Shown: in pieces, positions 18,053 through 27,203 of the stretch
How positions within the stretch are numbered: the first letter of the stretch is position 1
How the letters are laid out: the number at the start of each line of letters is the position of its first letter
NCBI GenBank assembly: GCA_035550975.1
Contig: DASZOC010000041.1
Span: forward strand, 32,037 to 96,036
Source of the DNA: DASZOC01 sp035550975
Lineage (GTDB): Bacteria > Actinomycetota > CADDZG01 > WHSQ01
DNA: 64,000 bases
Reading direction: 5' to 3'
Notes under the pieces: generated by a model
What the model saw: the letters and a program-made list of their open reading frames with translations, nothing else
Told to the model about the DNA's origin: nothing
The model's database searches: none
Translations under genes and position numbers: made by a program

Positions 18053-19537
18053 TTATAGCGGAGCAAGCAAGTCGCCCAGGGGCCGCGTCCGGTTCTTGCC
18101 GGACGCGTAGTGACGTAGCCGCTCTTGGCCCTGCGGCGAGAGCATCTCGATCGCGTCGTGGAACACCCCGCCGCGCGACGCCCTCAAGGCGAGGTCGCCT
18201 GAGCTTCCCGGCGGAGGCAGATTCGTCGTCAGGAAGACGAGCGGGGACGCGGCCACGTTCGACGACGCGATCACCGCCGCCTTCCCGAGCGCCTTCCACA
18301 AGGTGTCGGTCCGGCGCAGGCCCGGCCGCGCACTCGTGAACGCACCGGAGACGTCGAAGAACCAGCGGTGTCCCTTGGCATCGCTCGCGACGAAGTTGAT
18401 CTCGACGCCGTTGCGGAGCCGGTAGTCGTCGACGATATCGGTGAAGCCGCAGTCCTCCAGCACCGCGCGCGCGATCTCTTTCGCTCGCCGCCCCTCTCTG
18501 ACGGCGCGCGACTGTGAGTCCTCGCCCGGTTCGGCCGGACCCGGCCGCGCGGGCAACACGACGCGGGCTCGCTGGTCTCCCGGCGCCGCGCGGCGCGCCA
18601 GCTCGGCGCGGACCCGCTCGCGTGCAACCGCGACGTAGCGCTCCTCGGTGTCGTAGCCGACGAAGCTACGCTCCGAACGAGTAGCTGCCACCGCGGTCGA
18701 CCCCGACCCGATGAACGGATCCAGCACCACGTCGCCGCGATAGGTGTAGAGCTCGATCAGCCGCAAGGGCAGCTCGACGGGGAACGGCGCGGGATGGTTG
18801 ACGCGCGTGGCGCTCTCCGGCGGCAGCTCCCACACGTCGGTCGTCGCGTCCATGAAATCGTCTTTGAAGATCGAGACCTCGGACGGAAGCCCTTGCTTCG
18901 CGCGCTGGAGGCGCGACAGCGCGCGGTCGAAGCGGCCTTTGCTGGCCACGACGACTCGCTCGGTGAGGTCGCGCAACACCGGGTTCGCCGCGCTCTGGAA
19001 CGAGCCCCACGCCGTCGAGCCACTCGCTCCTTGGCCTTTGACCCACACGATCTCACCGCGCAGCAACAGCTTGAGGTCGTCCTGCAGGATCGTGATCACG
19101 TCCGCGGCCAGGCTCCGGTACGGGCGCCGGCCCAGGTTCGCCACGTTGACCGCGATGCGGCCGCCGGGCTCGAGCTTGCGCACGCACTCGGCGAAGACCT
19201 CGGTCAGCATCGCCAGGTAATCGCGGTAGCTGGCGGGGATGTGCCCCTCGCCCAGCGCGGTCTCGTAGTCCTTGCCCGCGAAATAAGGCGGTGACGTGAC
19301 CACCAGCGCGACGGACGAATCGAGCACCTCGGGCATGTGACGGGCGTCGCCGACGTGGATCCGGTCGAGAGCATCCGGCGGGTTCACCGCGATCACCTCG
19401 TCGTTGGAGATGTGCGGGGCGGTGAAGCGGTCGTAGAAAGCCGTCGAGTCGTGGCTCTCCCGGCGTCCGACGCCGAAAGAGGAGGTCGATGTCGGCTTGC
19501 GCCGGGGGGCCGGATCGCTGTCGCTCATCGAGCCCAT
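18053..19537 (-). CDS. DNA methyltransferase (SPPY type) with extra C-terminal nuclease-like domain
   Basis: 494 residues. The N-terminal ~300 residues are a beta-class amino-methyltransferase: the catalytic motif VTSPPYF (residues ~80-86) comes first, and the SAM-binding motif DPFIGSGSTAVAA follows near 275. SPPY is commonest in N4-cytosine enzymes, though some N6-adenine enzymes have it. About 165 further residues follow a low-complexity Arg/Pro linker. There, VEINFV, then WFFDVSG and a GKAAVIAS helix-strand resemble the acidic core of PD-(D/E)XK folds. The ATG at 19537 is used; a second ATG at 19528 is equally possible. No separate restriction gene is adjacent. The enzyme could be orphan or self-contained restriction-modification. 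Confidence 0.85.
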   Translation of the reverse strand: MGSMSDSDPAPRRKPTSTSSFGVGRRESHDSTAFYDRFTAPHISNDEVIAVNPPDALDRIHVGDARHMPEVLDSSVALVVTSPPYFAGKDYETALGEGHIPASYRDYLAMLTEVFAECVRKLEPGGRIAVNVANLGRRPYRSLAADVITILQDDLKLLLRGEIVWVKGQGASGSTAWGSFQSAANPVLRDLTERVVVASKGRFDRALSRLQRAKQGLPSEVSIFKDDFMDATTDVWELPPESATRVNHPAPFPVELPLRLIELYTYRGDVVLDPFIGSGSTAVAATRSERSFVGYDTEERYVAVARERVRAELARRAAPGDQRARVVLPARPGPAEPGEDSQSRAVREGRRAKEIARAVLEDCGFTDIVDDYRLRNGVEINFVASDAKGHRWFFDVSGAFTSARPGLRRTDTLWKALGKAAVIASSNVAASPLVFLTTNLPPPGSSGDLALRASRGGVFHDAIEMLSPQGQERLRHYASGKNRTRPLGDLLAPL

Positions 19538-19622
19538 CCTAGGTTCCGGGCCTCGGGACGTCCCGGGTCCGCCTGGTCGCGGGTCCGCCGTCGTGTCGCA
19601 GGGGGCGCATAGGGTCGGGGGG

Positions 19623-21716
19623 ATGACACCCGAGGCGATCTTCGAGGGGCTGAACCCCGAGCAACGGCGCGGGGTCGAGGCCGTGGCCGGGCCCGTGTGC
19701 ATCCTCGCGGGGGCCGGGTCGGGCAAGACGACAACGATCACCAGGCGGATCGCGAACCAGGTGGCGACGGGGGCCTTCGACGTCAACTCGATCCTGGCGC
19801 TGACGTTCACCGACCGCGCCGCGGGCGAGATGCGCTCCCGCCTCGAGGTCCTAGGCATCCCCAACGTGCGCGCGCGGACCTTCCATTCCGCGGCCCTCGC
19901 GCAACTGCGCCACTTCTCGCGCGAAGAGCTCGGACAGATCCTGCCGTCGAAGGTCGTGCCGTTGCGCCAGATCGCGAACACGCTGCCGAAGCCGTACCGG
20001 TTCCGCCCGGCCGCTGATCTCGCGACCGAGGTCGAGTGGGCGAAGAACCGCCGCATCACGCCGGACGCGTATCGGGACTCGCTGGGTGACCACGAGCCAC
20101 CGATCCCCGAAGACCTGATGGCGCGGGTGTTCTCCCGTTACGAAGACGGCAAGCGTCAACGCAACCTGATGGATTTCGAGGACCTGCTCGAGCTGACGAT
20201 CCGGCTGTTCGATACCGAACCGTGGGTGCAAGAGGAGTTCTCCGCCCGCTACCGCGCCTTCACCGTCGACGAGTACCAGGACGTGAACCTGCTGCAGGAG
20301 ACGCTGTTGCGGGCGTGGGTGGGCGAGGGCGACAACCTCTGCGTCGTCGGCGACGACTATCAGTCGATCTACGGCTTCACGGGAGCATCGGCCGAATACC
20401 TGCTCGACATGCCGCAACGCTTCGCCGGAACGAAGGTCATCCGGCTCGAGACCAACTACCGGTCGACGCCCCAGGTGCTCGCGCTCGCGAACCGGTTGGT
20501 CCCGAACCTCGGGGGGGCCGAGAAGGTCCTGGTCGCGGCGCTGCCCGCAGGGCCCGAGCCGTCACTACGCCAGTTCTCGACCCCCGCGGGCGAGCTGCAG
20601 TCGATCGTGACAAAGATCGCCGAGCTACACACCTCCGGCGTCGCGTACGAACAGATGGCGATCCTCTATCGGGTGAACTTCCGCTCCGAGGACTACGAAG
20701 AGGTGCTCGCCGCCGAGGCGATCCCCTACCAGGTCGCCGACGGCGCGTTCCTCACCCGTGCGACGGGGCGGCAGATGCTCAGCGCACTCAAGCGTTCGAA
20801 GACGAGCGACGTCGCCGCCGAGGTGCGGAAGATCGCGGTGCGGGCAGGGTACGTGACCGACCCGGGCGACGACCTCGGCGAGCAGGAGATCACGCGCCAG
20901 AACGACCTCGCGCGCTTCGTCGCGCTGGCCGAAGAGTTCGACGACGGTGAGCGGACCGCGGCCGACTTCGTCGCCGATATCGAGCAGCGCTTCGGCGGTG
21001 GTGGTCAGGGCCGCGGCGTGAACCTTCTGACGCTGCACCGGGCGAAAGGACTCGAGTTCGACGCCGTCTTCCTCCCGCGTGTCGAAGAGCACGAGCTCCC
21101 GTTCCGTCGCTCCCGCACCGAAGCCGCGATCGCGGAAGAACGCCGCTTGTTCTACGTGGGCCTCACCCGTGCCAAGACCCACCTTGCGGTGAGCTGGGTG
21201 CAGGACGGCAAACGCAAGGCGAGCAAGTTCATCCGCGAGCTCCAGGGCGACAAGCCGCTGCGCACCGGCAAGTCCGGCCTCGCCGCCCGCATACCCGAGC
21301 GGGACGCGATCCCCGCCGAGGTCGGGCTCTTCGTCGAGCTCACCGGCGGATTCTGCGGCACCGTCATCGAGGTCGACGCGCACGAGGCGACGATCGAGCT
21401 CGAGGGCGGCACGCAGATCGGCGTCGCCTTCGGGGAACCCGTGACGTCGTTGGGCAAGACGTTGCCACTCGCGCCACCGGCGACGGAGTCGGACCGCCTT
21501 GTGAAGGCGCTGAAGGCGTGGCGGCTACAGCGCGCCAAGACCGACGAGGTCCCCGCGTACGTCGTCTTCCACGACTCCACCCTGCAGGAGATCGCCGCGA
21601 CGCGGCCACGCGATCTCGACGAGCTCGGTGCCATCAGCGGGATCGGACCGTCGAAGCTCGACCGCTATGGCACCGAGGTGCTCGCGCTACTCAAAGACGA
21701 CCTCGTCAGCAACTGA
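19623..21716 (+). CDS. uvrD2: UvrD2-type superfamily 1A helicase with HRDC domain
   Basis: 697-residue 3'-5' DNA helicase. ATG at 19623; the frame upstream of it is antisense to the methyltransferase. Motifs: Walker A LAGAGSGKTTT (~residue 30), Ia TFTDRAAGEM, II VDEYQDVN (~218), III GDDYQSIYGF, IV ETNYRS, V LTLHRAKGLEFD, VI VGLTRAKTHLAV. The last ~75 residues are an HRDC domain (VPAYVVFHDSTLQEIA, then GISGIGPSKL-like sequence). Helicase plus HRDC is the layout of actinobacterial UvrD2, but I do not see the four-cysteine module described between these parts in mycobacteria. It is likely involved in DNA repair. The stop overlaps the next gene as TGATG. Confidence 0.92.
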   Translation: MTPEAIFEGLNPEQRRGVEAVAGPVCILAGAGSGKTTTITRRIANQVATGAFDVNSILALTFTDRAAGEMRSRLEVLGIPNVRARTFHSAALAQLRHFSREELGQILPSKVVPLRQIANTLPKPYRFRPAADLATEVEWAKNRRITPDAYRDSLGDHEPPIPEDLMARVFSRYEDGKRQRNLMDFEDLLELTIRLFDTEPWVQEEFSARYRAFTVDEYQDVNLLQETLLRAWVGEGDNLCVVGDDYQSIYGFTGASAEYLLDMPQRFAGTKVIRLETNYRSTPQVLALANRLVPNLGGAEKVLVAALPAGPEPSLRQFSTPAGELQSIVTKIAELHTSGVAYEQMAILYRVNFRSEDYEEVLAAEAIPYQVADGAFLTRATGRQMLSALKRSKTSDVAAEVRKIAVRAGYVTDPGDDLGEQEITRQNDLARFVALAEEFDDGERTAADFVADIEQRFGGGGQGRGVNLLTLHRAKGLEFDAVFLPRVEEHELPFRRSRTEAAIAEERRLFYVGLTRAKTHLAVSWVQDGKRKASKFIRELQGDKPLRTGKSGLAARIPERDAIPAEVGLFVELTGGFCGTVIEVDAHEATIELEGGTQIGVAFGEPVTSLGKTLPLAPPATESDRLVKALKAWRLQRAKTDEVPAYVVFHDSTLQEIAATRPRDLDELGAISGIGPSKLDRYGTEVLALLKDDLVSN

Positions 21717-22633
21717 TGTCGGCACAGGCGCCGGTGGCCACGCGCCTCAGCGCGTTCTCGGCCCGCGACTGGCTGCTGCTCGCGACGGCGGCGCTGATGT
21801 GGGGATCGTCGTTCGTGTGGATGGAGGTGGCGCTCGAACACCTCGCGCCCGGCTTCATCGCGTTCGTGCGCATCCTGTTCGGGATCGCGACCCTCGCACT
21901 GTTCCCGCAGGCACGCAGGAAGGTGGAGCGCGGCGACGCGTCGAAGGTGGTCGCGCTGGGATTCCTGTGGATGGGGATCCCGTTCCTGTTGTTTCCGATC
22001 GCACAGCAATGGATCGACTCGTCGCTCGCGGGGATGATCAACGGCGGTGTCCCGATCTTCGCTGCCGCCACCGCGGCGCTGATGATGCGGCGCACGCCGC
22101 CGCCGATGACTCTGGTCGGGATCGGCGTCGGCTTCGTCGGGACCGTTGCGATCGGTTTGCCTGCGGTACGGGACGCGGAGGCAACGCGGCTCGGAGTCGC
22201 CCTGGTGTTGCTCGCGACGCTGATGTACGGCATCTCGTTGAACATCGCGGCCCCCTTGCAACGCAAGTACGGCGCGCTGCCGGTGCTGCTGCGGGTCCAG
22301 CTCGTCGCCGCGGGCGTGACGCTGGTGCCGGGCATCGTCGGACTCGCCGGCTCCGACATGGACCTCCTGAGCCTCGCCGCGGTCGTGCCCCTGGGATGTT
22401 TCGGCAGCGCGCTCGCGTTCGTGGCGATGACGACACTCGTGGGTCGTGTGGGGGCCGCGCGCGGGTCGGTGACGATCTACTTCGTACCCATAGTCGCCAT
22501 CACGATGGGGGTCGTGTTCCGCAACGAGAGCGTCGCTCTCCTGTCTCTGCTCGGCACCGCCTTGGTGCTGCTGGGCGCGTTCCTCACGAGCCGCAGCCAG
22601 ACGATCCGCGGTGGAGGGAACGGCCAGGACTAG
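21716..22633 (+). CDS. EamA/DMT-family transporter
   Basis: 305-residue inner-membrane exporter of the drug/metabolite transporter superfamily, with ten predicted transmembrane helices in two EamA repeats. The first repeat opens with LMWGSSFVWMEVAL and contains MINGGVPIFAAATAALMM. The second starts near residue 165 (LLATLMYGISLNIAAPL) and ends with VPIVAITMGVVFRNE and GTALVLLGAFLTSR, the typical last two helices. The substrate cannot be predicted; amino acids or metabolites are usual. The ATG at 21716 overlaps the uvrD2 stop by one base, indicating translational coupling despite no obvious functional link. Confidence 0.9.
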   Translation: MSAQAPVATRLSAFSARDWLLLATAALMWGSSFVWMEVALEHLAPGFIAFVRILFGIATLALFPQARRKVERGDASKVVALGFLWMGIPFLLFPIAQQWIDSSLAGMINGGVPIFAAATAALMMRRTPPPMTLVGIGVGFVGTVAIGLPAVRDAEATRLGVALVLLATLMYGISLNIAAPLQRKYGALPVLLRVQLVAAGVTLVPGIVGLAGSDMDLLSLAAVVPLGCFGSALAFVAMTTLVGRVGAARGSVTIYFVPIVAITMGVVFRNESVALLSLLGTALVLLGAFLTSRSQTIRGGGNGQD

Positions 22634-22722
22634 TCACTGTGGACTAGCCGCGGGCTTCAGAAAACGACGCAACGTGACGAAAAGTAGATAGAGCAACTAC
22701 GAGCGAAAGGCTCAGCCAGCTC

Positions 22723-24072
22723 GTGAGTGATGGTGGACGTGGCAGACGCGATCGCGTACTCGTCGTCGACGACGACGATGAGATCCGCCGCCTCGTCGGG
22801 CTCTGCCTCGAGGCTGCCGGCTTCGATGTCATCGAGGCTTACGACGGTGACGAAGCCCTGGATGCGGTCGTCAACGAAGCTCCCGACGTCGTCGTTCTCG
22901 ACGTCATGATGCCGCGCCTCGATGGCATGGAGGTGTGCCGCCGGATACGGGCGAATCTCGAGACGAGAGCGATCAGTGTCGTCCTTCTCAGCGCTCGGAC
23001 GAGCTCTACCGACAAGATGGCCGGCTTCCGCGCCGGCGCGGACGACTACATGACCAAACCGTTCGACCCCGAAGAGCTCGTCGAACGCGTCAAGGCGACC
23101 CTTGGGCGCAGCCGTCAGATGACGTCGTTGAATCCGCTGACCGGCCTGCCGGGCAACCTCGACATCGAGCAGAAGCTCGTAGAAGCCATAGAGGGCGGCT
23201 CCAACTTCGCCTTGATGCACGTGGACATAGACAATTTCAAAGCTTTCAACGACTACTACGGTGTTCTACGCGGCGACCAGGCGATCAAATTGTTGTCGCG
23301 TTGCATCTTCCAGGCCTTCGACGAGAGCGAGACCCAGGACTCCTTCGTCGGGCACGTCGGGGGCGACGACTTCGTGGTCATCGTCGAGGCCGACGGCGCG
23401 GCCCTCATCGCGCAGCGCATCATCGATCTGTGGGATCGGTGGGTGCCCACCCTCTACGAGATCGAGGACGCGGAGCGGGGCTACATCAAGATCGCAGACC
23501 GCCAGAAACGCACCCACAAGTTCCCCGCCATGACCTTGTCGATAGGCATCGCCACGAACCTGTTGACGGCATTCGATAGCCATATCCATGCCGCGGATGT
23601 CGCCTCGGAGATGAAACATGTCGCGAAGCGGGACCCGCAATCGTCGTTCGCGGTCGACCGCCGGGGCTCGGGAGCCGACAGATCGCGCCCTCCCGACCCG
23701 CGCACCGTCCTGATCGTCGACGACGACCCCGACACCCGTGAGGTGCTTCGCTTGCACTGCGAGTTCCTCGGGTTCCACGTCGTGGGGGAAGCGGCGAACG
23801 GTCTCGAGGCGATCGAGCTGGCCGAGCAACATCAGCCGTCCTTCGTGATCCTCGACCAGCGCATGCCGATGCTGGAGGGGCCCGAGACGGCGGCTCGACT
23901 CCGCCTCGTCGTGCCGGACGTGACCATCATCGCGTTCACCGCGTTCGCCCACGAGAAGCCACCGTGGGCCGACGAGTTCCTCGGCAAGAACGACGTCGCC
24001 GAGCTGACGCCGTTCTTGGACAAGGTCCTCGGCCGCGAGGATGCCTCGACCTCCCAGGCCCCCGAGGGCTAA
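22723..24072 (+). CDS. Response regulator REC-GGDEF-REC
   Basis: 449 residues starting with GTG at 22723. Residues ~10-125 are a receiver domain: VLVVDDDDEI, phospho-acceptor Asp in VVLDVMMP (~59), and the conserved Lys in MTKPF. The middle (~140-300) is GGDEF-like, with PLTGLPGN and VDIDNFKAFND. The active-site loop reads GGDDF at ~212-216 rather than GGEEF/GGDEF, so cyclase activity is uncertain. A second receiver (~325-435) has LIVDDDPDT and Asp in VILDQRMP. Double-receiver GGDEF proteins are known in c-di-GMP signalling. No histidine kinase gene is adjacent. The 89 bp upstream probably hold its promoter. Confidence 0.88.
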   Translation: MSDGGRGRRDRVLVVDDDDEIRRLVGLCLEAAGFDVIEAYDGDEALDAVVNEAPDVVVLDVMMPRLDGMEVCRRIRANLETRAISVVLLSARTSSTDKMAGFRAGADDYMTKPFDPEELVERVKATLGRSRQMTSLNPLTGLPGNLDIEQKLVEAIEGGSNFALMHVDIDNFKAFNDYYGVLRGDQAIKLLSRCIFQAFDESETQDSFVGHVGGDDFVVIVEADGAALIAQRIIDLWDRWVPTLYEIEDAERGYIKIADRQKRTHKFPAMTLSIGIATNLLTAFDSHIHAADVASEMKHVAKRDPQSSFAVDRRGSGADRSRPPDPRTVLIVDDDPDTREVLRLHCEFLGFHVVGEAANGLEAIELAEQHQPSFVILDQRMPMLEGPETAARLRLVVPDVTIIAFTAFAHEKPPWADEFLGKNDVAELTPFLDKVLGREDASTSQAPEG

Positions 24073-24177
24073 CCGCTCGCGAGATCCCGACGCGCCCACG
24101 CCGGTGGGCAGGGAAAGCCGCCTTCCTTCCGGCAACGTGCTGGTCGGGGAGATGAGGGGCGGTTTGTTCATCGTGCG

Positions 24178-24209
24178 CCCCGAGGCGTCTGTCTACAAGA
24201 GCCTCGGGG
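24178..24209. terminator. Possible bidirectional hairpin terminator
   Basis: A perfect nine-base inverted repeat, ccccgaggc at 24178-24186 and gcctcgggg at 24201-24209, with a 14-base loop. It lies between the convergent ends of the REC-GGDEF-REC gene and the monooxygenase gene, where a terminator is expected. There is no T-run on either side, so Rho-independent termination is uncertain. Confidence 0.4.
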
Positions 24210-24228
24210 TCAAGCGCTAGCCACTCTC

Positions 24229-26316
24229 CTATGCGCGCAGCAAACAGATATCCGCGCGGCCCCCGGCCACGATCGTGTTCGCATGGTCGACCGTCGTGAT
24301 GTCTCCGGTAGCGATCGTCGCGATCCGCGCCTCGTTGTGTATGCGATCGGCGTAATGGGTGAGGTAGTAGGGATCGAAGCGCGGGCTGTAGGTCGCCGTC
24401 GTCTGCCCCGCCAGGACCCGAATCACGTCGCAGCCCTGCTGCTTCAATAGCTCTGCAGATCTCACGGCGTCGGCGAGGGTCGTGCCGCCGCGGGCCCAGT
24501 CGCTCACGTTGAGCGCGACGGCCAGTGGCCGCTCGGCTGGCCATGCGGCGCGCACCGCGTCGAGCACCTCGAGTGGGAAGCGCATCCGGGCATCGATCGG
24601 GCCGCTGTAGTCGTCGGTCCGGAGATTCGTGAGCGGAGAGATGAAGCTACCGAGCAGGTAGCCGTGGCCCATGTGCAGCTCGACCATGTCAAAGCCCACG
24701 GCCGCGGCGTGAGCCGTGGCGGCTACGAAGTCCTCGGTCACGTCGTCCATGTGGCGGCGGCCCGTCTCGTAAGGGACCTGGCTGCGCGCGGTGTAGCCGA
24801 CCGGAGATGCGGCCAGCAGGCCCCATACCTCGGCCTCGTCGAGGGGCACGTCAACCATCCGGTCGCGCGGTCTCGTCGCGCCGCGAGCTCCCGAGTGACC
24901 GAGGGTGACCACGGTTGCGGCCCCTGAAACCACGCGCAGAGACCGGATCGCCCCCGCCCAGGGGACCGCGTCTTCGGGTGTTACGAGCTTCGGGGTTTCG
25001 AGGGTGATGCGGCCGTGCTCGGAGACCGCCACGAACCCGCTGAACACGAGCCCGGCCCCCGACCTCGCGGCGGCGACAATGCCGTCGGGATCACGGGCGC
25101 GGACCGCGACTCGGTTCGGGATCTCTCGCTCGCCGAGTCGCAGCGGGGTGAACGTCGGGGGGGCCGCGATCGCGGGCGTGTCGGTTCCCGCCGCCCGCGC
25201 GGTGAACCAGCGGTCGACCGCGGCGACGAAGTGGCGGTCCCTGAGGCGCAGGTCGTCGTAGTCGATCCGTCCGCTGCGCGACAGCAGGTGGAAGGCGAAC
25301 TGCAATGGCTCCATGTGCTGGTAGAGGCGGGTGTTCTCAAAGTAGGTCTGGCTCTGGCGCGCCGCCTCCTGGAAGCGCTCGACCCGAGGCTTGCGCTCGA
25401 GCTGGTATTCGCCCAAGGCCTCCGCCACACTCGCTTTGGTCTGCAGAGCATCGACGAGCGCGATCGCATCCTCCATCGCGAGCTTGGTACCGGAGCCGAT
25501 CGAGAAATGCGCGGTGTGGGCCGCGTCGCCGATCAGCACGAGGTTGTCGGTATGCCACCGCTTGTTCCTCAAGGTCTCGAAGCGAATCCACTTCGATCGG
25601 TTCGAGCGCAGAGCGTGCCCCCGCAGCTCCTTAGCGAACAGCGCTTCGCAGTAGGCGATGCTCTCGGCCTCCGAAGCCGAGTCCAGGCCGGCGTTGTGCC
25701 ATGAGACCAGGTCACACTCCACGATGAACGTGCTCATGTGGCCATCGAACGGATAGGCGTGGGCCTGGAAGAAACCGTGCTCGTTGGCCCGGAAGGCGAA
25801 CGTGAAGGAATCGAAGGTGCGCTCCGTGCCGAACCAGATGTAGCGCGAGCTTCCCGACGAGATCCGGGGGCCGAACGCCGCGGCGTTTCCTTCACGCAGA
25901 GCGCTGCGGACCCCATCGGCCGCGACGATCAGGTCGCCTTCGATTTCTCCCGGAGAGACCTCGCGTTCGTGCTCGATCGTTACGCCGAGCTCCTCGCAGC
26001 GCGCGTGCAGGAGACCCAGCAAAGTCTTGCGGGAGATGCCCGAGAACACCTGGCCCCCGCAACGCAGCACCTCGTCGCGGTAGCACACGTCAATCGAGTC
26101 CCAGATGATGAAGCTGTCGGTTATCTGCGTGTAGGTCTTGTAGTCGGCCTCGCGGAACGAGCTCAACGTGCGATCCGAGAAGACCACGCCCCAGCCGTAG
26201 GTCGCGCCTTCGGGATTGCGTTCGTAGACGACGATGTCGTGGTCGGGCTGGGTTTTCTTCAGCAACAGCGAGAAGTACAACCCTGCGGGTCCGCCGCCGA
26301 CGACCGTGACCTTCAC
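24229..26316 (-). CDS. Salicylyl-CoA 5-hydroxylase / anthraniloyl-CoA monooxygenase-reductase fusion
   Basis: 695 residues, GTG start at 26316. Residues 1-370 are a class A flavin monooxygenase: FAD motif VVGGGPAGLYFSLLL at the N-terminus and LIGDAAHTAHFSIGSGTK near 275. Residues ~390-695 are an Old Yellow Enzyme-like barrel (TLGHSGARG, then VELHMGHGYLLGSFISP). This fusion is characteristic of enzymes acting on salicylyl-CoA or 2-aminobenzoyl-CoA. The barrel ends abruptly after GGRADICLLRA, where relatives usually go on roughly 70 residues, so it may be truncated; I found no continuation in another frame. It forms an operon with the LLM oxidoreductase, whose stop is 3 bases upstream. A RidA-type protein nearby slightly favours a nitrogen-containing substrate. 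Confidence 0.85.
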   Translation of the reverse strand: MKVTVVGGGPAGLYFSLLLKKTQPDHDIVVYERNPEGATYGWGVVFSDRTLSSFREADYKTYTQITDSFIIWDSIDVCYRDEVLRCGGQVFSGISRKTLLGLLHARCEELGVTIEHEREVSPGEIEGDLIVAADGVRSALREGNAAAFGPRISSGSSRYIWFGTERTFDSFTFAFRANEHGFFQAHAYPFDGHMSTFIVECDLVSWHNAGLDSASEAESIAYCEALFAKELRGHALRSNRSKWIRFETLRNKRWHTDNLVLIGDAAHTAHFSIGSGTKLAMEDAIALVDALQTKASVAEALGEYQLERKPRVERFQEAARQSQTYFENTRLYQHMEPLQFAFHLLSRSGRIDYDDLRLRDRHFVAAVDRWFTARAAGTDTPAIAAPPTFTPLRLGEREIPNRVAVRARDPDGIVAAARSGAGLVFSGFVAVSEHGRITLETPKLVTPEDAVPWAGAIRSLRVVSGAATVVTLGHSGARGATRPRDRMVDVPLDEAEVWGLLAASPVGYTARSQVPYETGRRHMDDVTEDFVAATAHAAAVGFDMVELHMGHGYLLGSFISPLTNLRTDDYSGPIDARMRFPLEVLDAVRAAWPAERPLAVALNVSDWARGGTTLADAVRSAELLKQQGCDVIRVLAGQTTATYSPRFDPYYLTHYADRIHNEARIATIATGDITTVDHANTIVAGGRADICLLRA

Positions 26317-26319
26317 GTC

Positions 26320-27150
26320 CTATGCCTCCGCAAGGGCACCGGCCAGACGGTCGATCTGGTGGAGGTCTGCGACCGCGGGGAACAGCACGAGCTCGTCGCA
26401 TCCCGCTTCCGCGTAACCCCGCACGAACTGGGCGACCGCCTGCGGCGTTGCCAGCATGCCCTCGGCGATGCGCTCCGCGAACGGCCCGGTGAAAGCGTAG
26501 TAATCGCGCATGTAGTCACGACCGCGCTCGACCGTCGCGGCATCACCGAGCGCGAAGTAGCCCTGGCCCCACAGCTGCGGTGTGCCGGGCCGGTCCAGCT
26601 CGCTCCAGGCCGTGCGCGCGCCGTCGGCCGCACGCACGAACGCGCGCGGCGGTCCCCCACCGTGCACGTAACCATCCGCGTAGCGCGCCATCCGCAGCAG
26701 CGAAGCGTCGCTGCCACCTCCGACGAGCAACGGCGGACCGCCTATGCCGTCTTTCTCCCAGCGCAGACGCAGCTCCAGCAGCTGCTCGGCAAGGCGCTCT
26801 CCCCGGCCCACCGGCGATATGCCCTTCGCGGCGTAGTCCTCGGTGCGCGCTCCGACGGCGAGTCCCAGCGTGAGACGGCCTGCCGAGGACGCATGGATCG
26901 CGGCAGCCTGGGCGGCAAGCTCGGCGTCATCGCGCAGGGGACCGATCACGACCATCGTGACGAGGCCGATCCTCGAGGTCGCCTCGGCCGCGGCCGCCAA
27001 ACTGTCAAGCGGGTCGTGGCACTCGTAGACGACGCGATCGACGACACCGACGCTCGAGAACGGACCACCCTCGGCCTCGTGCGCCCACTCGACGAGGAGC
27101 TCGAACGGGGCTCCCGGCACCGCGTTCGGCAACCCGATACCGACCTTCAG
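26320..27150 (-). CDS. LLM-class flavin-dependent oxidoreductase
   Basis: Luciferase-like TIM-barrel oxidoreductase, probably FMN- or F420-dependent, 276 residues. I start it at a CTG (27150), because that gives the opening KVGIGLPN that nearly all family members have, with a G-rich Shine-Dalgarno just upstream. A TTG at 27132 would cut off this first strand. Visible family sequence includes GLVTMVVIGPLRD, AGRLTLGLAVGAR (near residue 95) and PLLVGGGSDASLLRMARYADGYV (near 145). It is the first gene of a two-gene operon with the aryl-CoA monooxygenase, suggesting a reduction or monooxygenation step in that pathway. Cofactor preference cannot be read from sequence. Confidence 0.82.
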   Translation of the reverse strand: MKVGIGLPNAVPGAPFELLVEWAHEAEGGPFSSVGVVDRVVYECHDPLDSLAAAAEATSRIGLVTMVVIGPLRDDAELAAQAAAIHASSAGRLTLGLAVGARTEDYAAKGISPVGRGERLAEQLLELRLRWEKDGIGGPPLLVGGGSDASLLRMARYADGYVHGGGPPRAFVRAADGARTAWSELDRPGTPQLWGQGYFALGDAATVERGRDYMRDYYAFTGPFAERIAEGMLATPQAVAQFVRGYAEAGCDELVLFPAVADLHQIDRLAGALAEA

Positions 27151-27203
27151 TTGCCCTCCCCCTCGATCTCACGCCGTCGTCGGAGGCCTAAGGTAGTGCA
27201 CCT

